From: a virus
Virus record (IMG/VR): IMGVR_UViG_3300049718_000153
Location: 1 to 41,917 of that record
DNA: 41,917 nucleotides
Reading direction: 5' to 3' (one strand)
Of this stretch, positions 41,279 to 41,917 are shown in pieces (position 1 is the stretch's first letter; the number at the start of each line of letters is the position of its first letter). A model generated the notes under the pieces. That model saw only the letters and a list, made by a program, of their open reading frames with translations, did not search any database and had not been told where the DNA came from. Both the position numbers and the translations under genes were made by a program.

Positions 41279-41911
41279 TTAAGCCTTATCCACGATCTCC
41301 GTGCCATTAAGCGTTAACGCGCCTGTCTTAGCAGCGTTCCCAATCTCTCGCACCTTGCCGCTGTCTTCCAAAGCCGCCTCGCTTGTCTCATCGGCGATCA
41401 CCGCTTCGAAGCTCCCCTCAATCGCGGGGATTCCAGCCGCCGAGACTCCTTTCAGCCCTTTTGTAACGCTCGCAACGGCGCCCGCGACGATTGTGGCAAA
41501 AACATCACGCATTGCTTGTGCATTTTCATTCTCTTGGTCATTTATGTCCAAAACCTTGCCATATTCTAACGGTGCGGTTGCTTTGAGTTTAAAAATCCCA
41601 ACATTAGCTTTCACGGAGGTTAATTTTACGTCATTTAGCTTCGTTTCGAGGCACAAAACCCTCTTGTTGGCACCAATCTTGCATGATTCGTCAAACTCGG
41701 GGTAGCGTGCGCGCCATTTCGTGATGGTTTCGGCCGTTACGCCAATGTGACCGGCGAATGCGGTTAGGGAATAATCGTTCGCCATGAATTCCGAAACCAT
41801 GGTGATGTATTCGGGGCGAAAGATCGAGGGCGCCCCGACCGGGAGGACTGGGGGGAGGATGTAGGTCTTTGCGACGGGGGGTTTTGGTTTGGATTCTTTC
41901 GAATCAACCAA
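41279..41911 (-). CDS. terS: Small terminase-like HTH protein (may start outside the window)
   Basis: A frame of 210 codons from TTG 41911 that remains open to the right edge, so the true start may lie beyond it. Residues about 33-75 have the small-terminase pattern: PEYITMVSEFMANDYSLTAF, an HTH with HIGVTAETITKWRARYPEF, then a helical segment with KLTSVKANVGIFKLKATAP. Small terminases recognise the pac or cos site and regulate TerL. The C-terminal part is Ala/Gly/Val-rich and variable. It is unusual that it is separated from terL by several kilobases. The adjacent repeat block is a natural candidate binding site. Confidence 0.68.
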   Translation of the reverse strand: MVDSKESKPKPPVAKTYILPPVLPVGAPSIFRPEYITMVSEFMANDYSLTAFAGHIGVTAETITKWRARYPEFDESCKIGANKRVLCLETKLNDVKLTSVKANVGIFKLKATAPLEYGKVLDINDQENENAQAMRDVFATIVAGAVASVTKGLKGVSAAGIPAIEGSFEAVIADETSEAALEDSGKVREIGNAAKTGALTLNGTEIVDKA

Positions 41912-41917
41912 GGAAGC

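Overview
The window is a large stretch of a tailed-phage genome (or prophage) with a contractile, myovirus-type tail. Almost all genes read leftward on the minus strand, in the usual late-gene order. From right to left these are a small-terminase-like gene, the large terminase, portal, prohead protease, scaffold, major capsid protein, neck proteins, tail sheath, tail tube, frameshifted tail chaperones, tape measure, baseplate hub, baseplate spike and a fibre-like protein that runs off the left edge. No ribosomal RNA, tRNA, integrase or housekeeping gene is visible. The host is not certain. GcrA/Myb-like repeats, a Mom-like protein of a type I recall from rhizobial phages and several exported proteins suggest a Gram-negative, possibly alphaproteobacterial host, but this is inference.

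Right part (about 36.2-41.9 kb): a small-terminase-like gene is separated from the large terminase by roughly 5 kb of accessory genes. These include three plus-strand genes with their own promoter and terminators (one encodes an Ala/Trp tandem-repeat protein, one a two-helix membrane protein). A leftward run of small genes follows: YkgJ-like Cys-cluster protein, DUF551-like protein, nucleotidyltransferase-fold protein, a 30-residue membrane peptide, and a 2H phosphoesterase closely resembling the anti-CBASS protein Acb1. A noncoding block beside the small terminase holds three identical 16-bp repeats at exactly 36-bp spacing.

Packaging region (29.8-36.2 kb): the large terminase is in two genes, an ATPase half with a mini-intein in its Walker A motif and a nuclease half. 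A Mom-like DNA-modification gene lies between them. The portal gene carries a second, larger intein with a LAGLIDADG endonuclease.

Centre (16.5-29.8 kb): a triple Myb/GcrA-like repeat protein and a 1251-residue multidomain glycosyltransferase come before the capsid genes. Between capsid and neck genes are three consecutive genes with signal peptides (one with an HExxH motif) and a SAM methyltransferase.

Left part (0-16.5 kb): neck, sheath, tube, chaperones, tape measure with a lysozyme-like domain, hub and spike. Two insertions interrupt this block: a plus-strand regulatory pair with a palindromic operator-like site (12.35-12.9 kb), and a nucleotide-sugar cassette (RmlC, RmlD and a divergent NAD-dependent epimerase). 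With the glycosyltransferase and methyltransferase, this cassette suggests the phage makes and attaches its own deoxysugar, to virion, DNA or host surface; the target is not shown by the sequence.

Regulation: three leftward promoter-like sites (upstream of scaffold, of the neck operon and of the tail operon) share a -10 followed by the same CTCC/CTTCC start. Two of them also share an identical 20-bp block around the -35.
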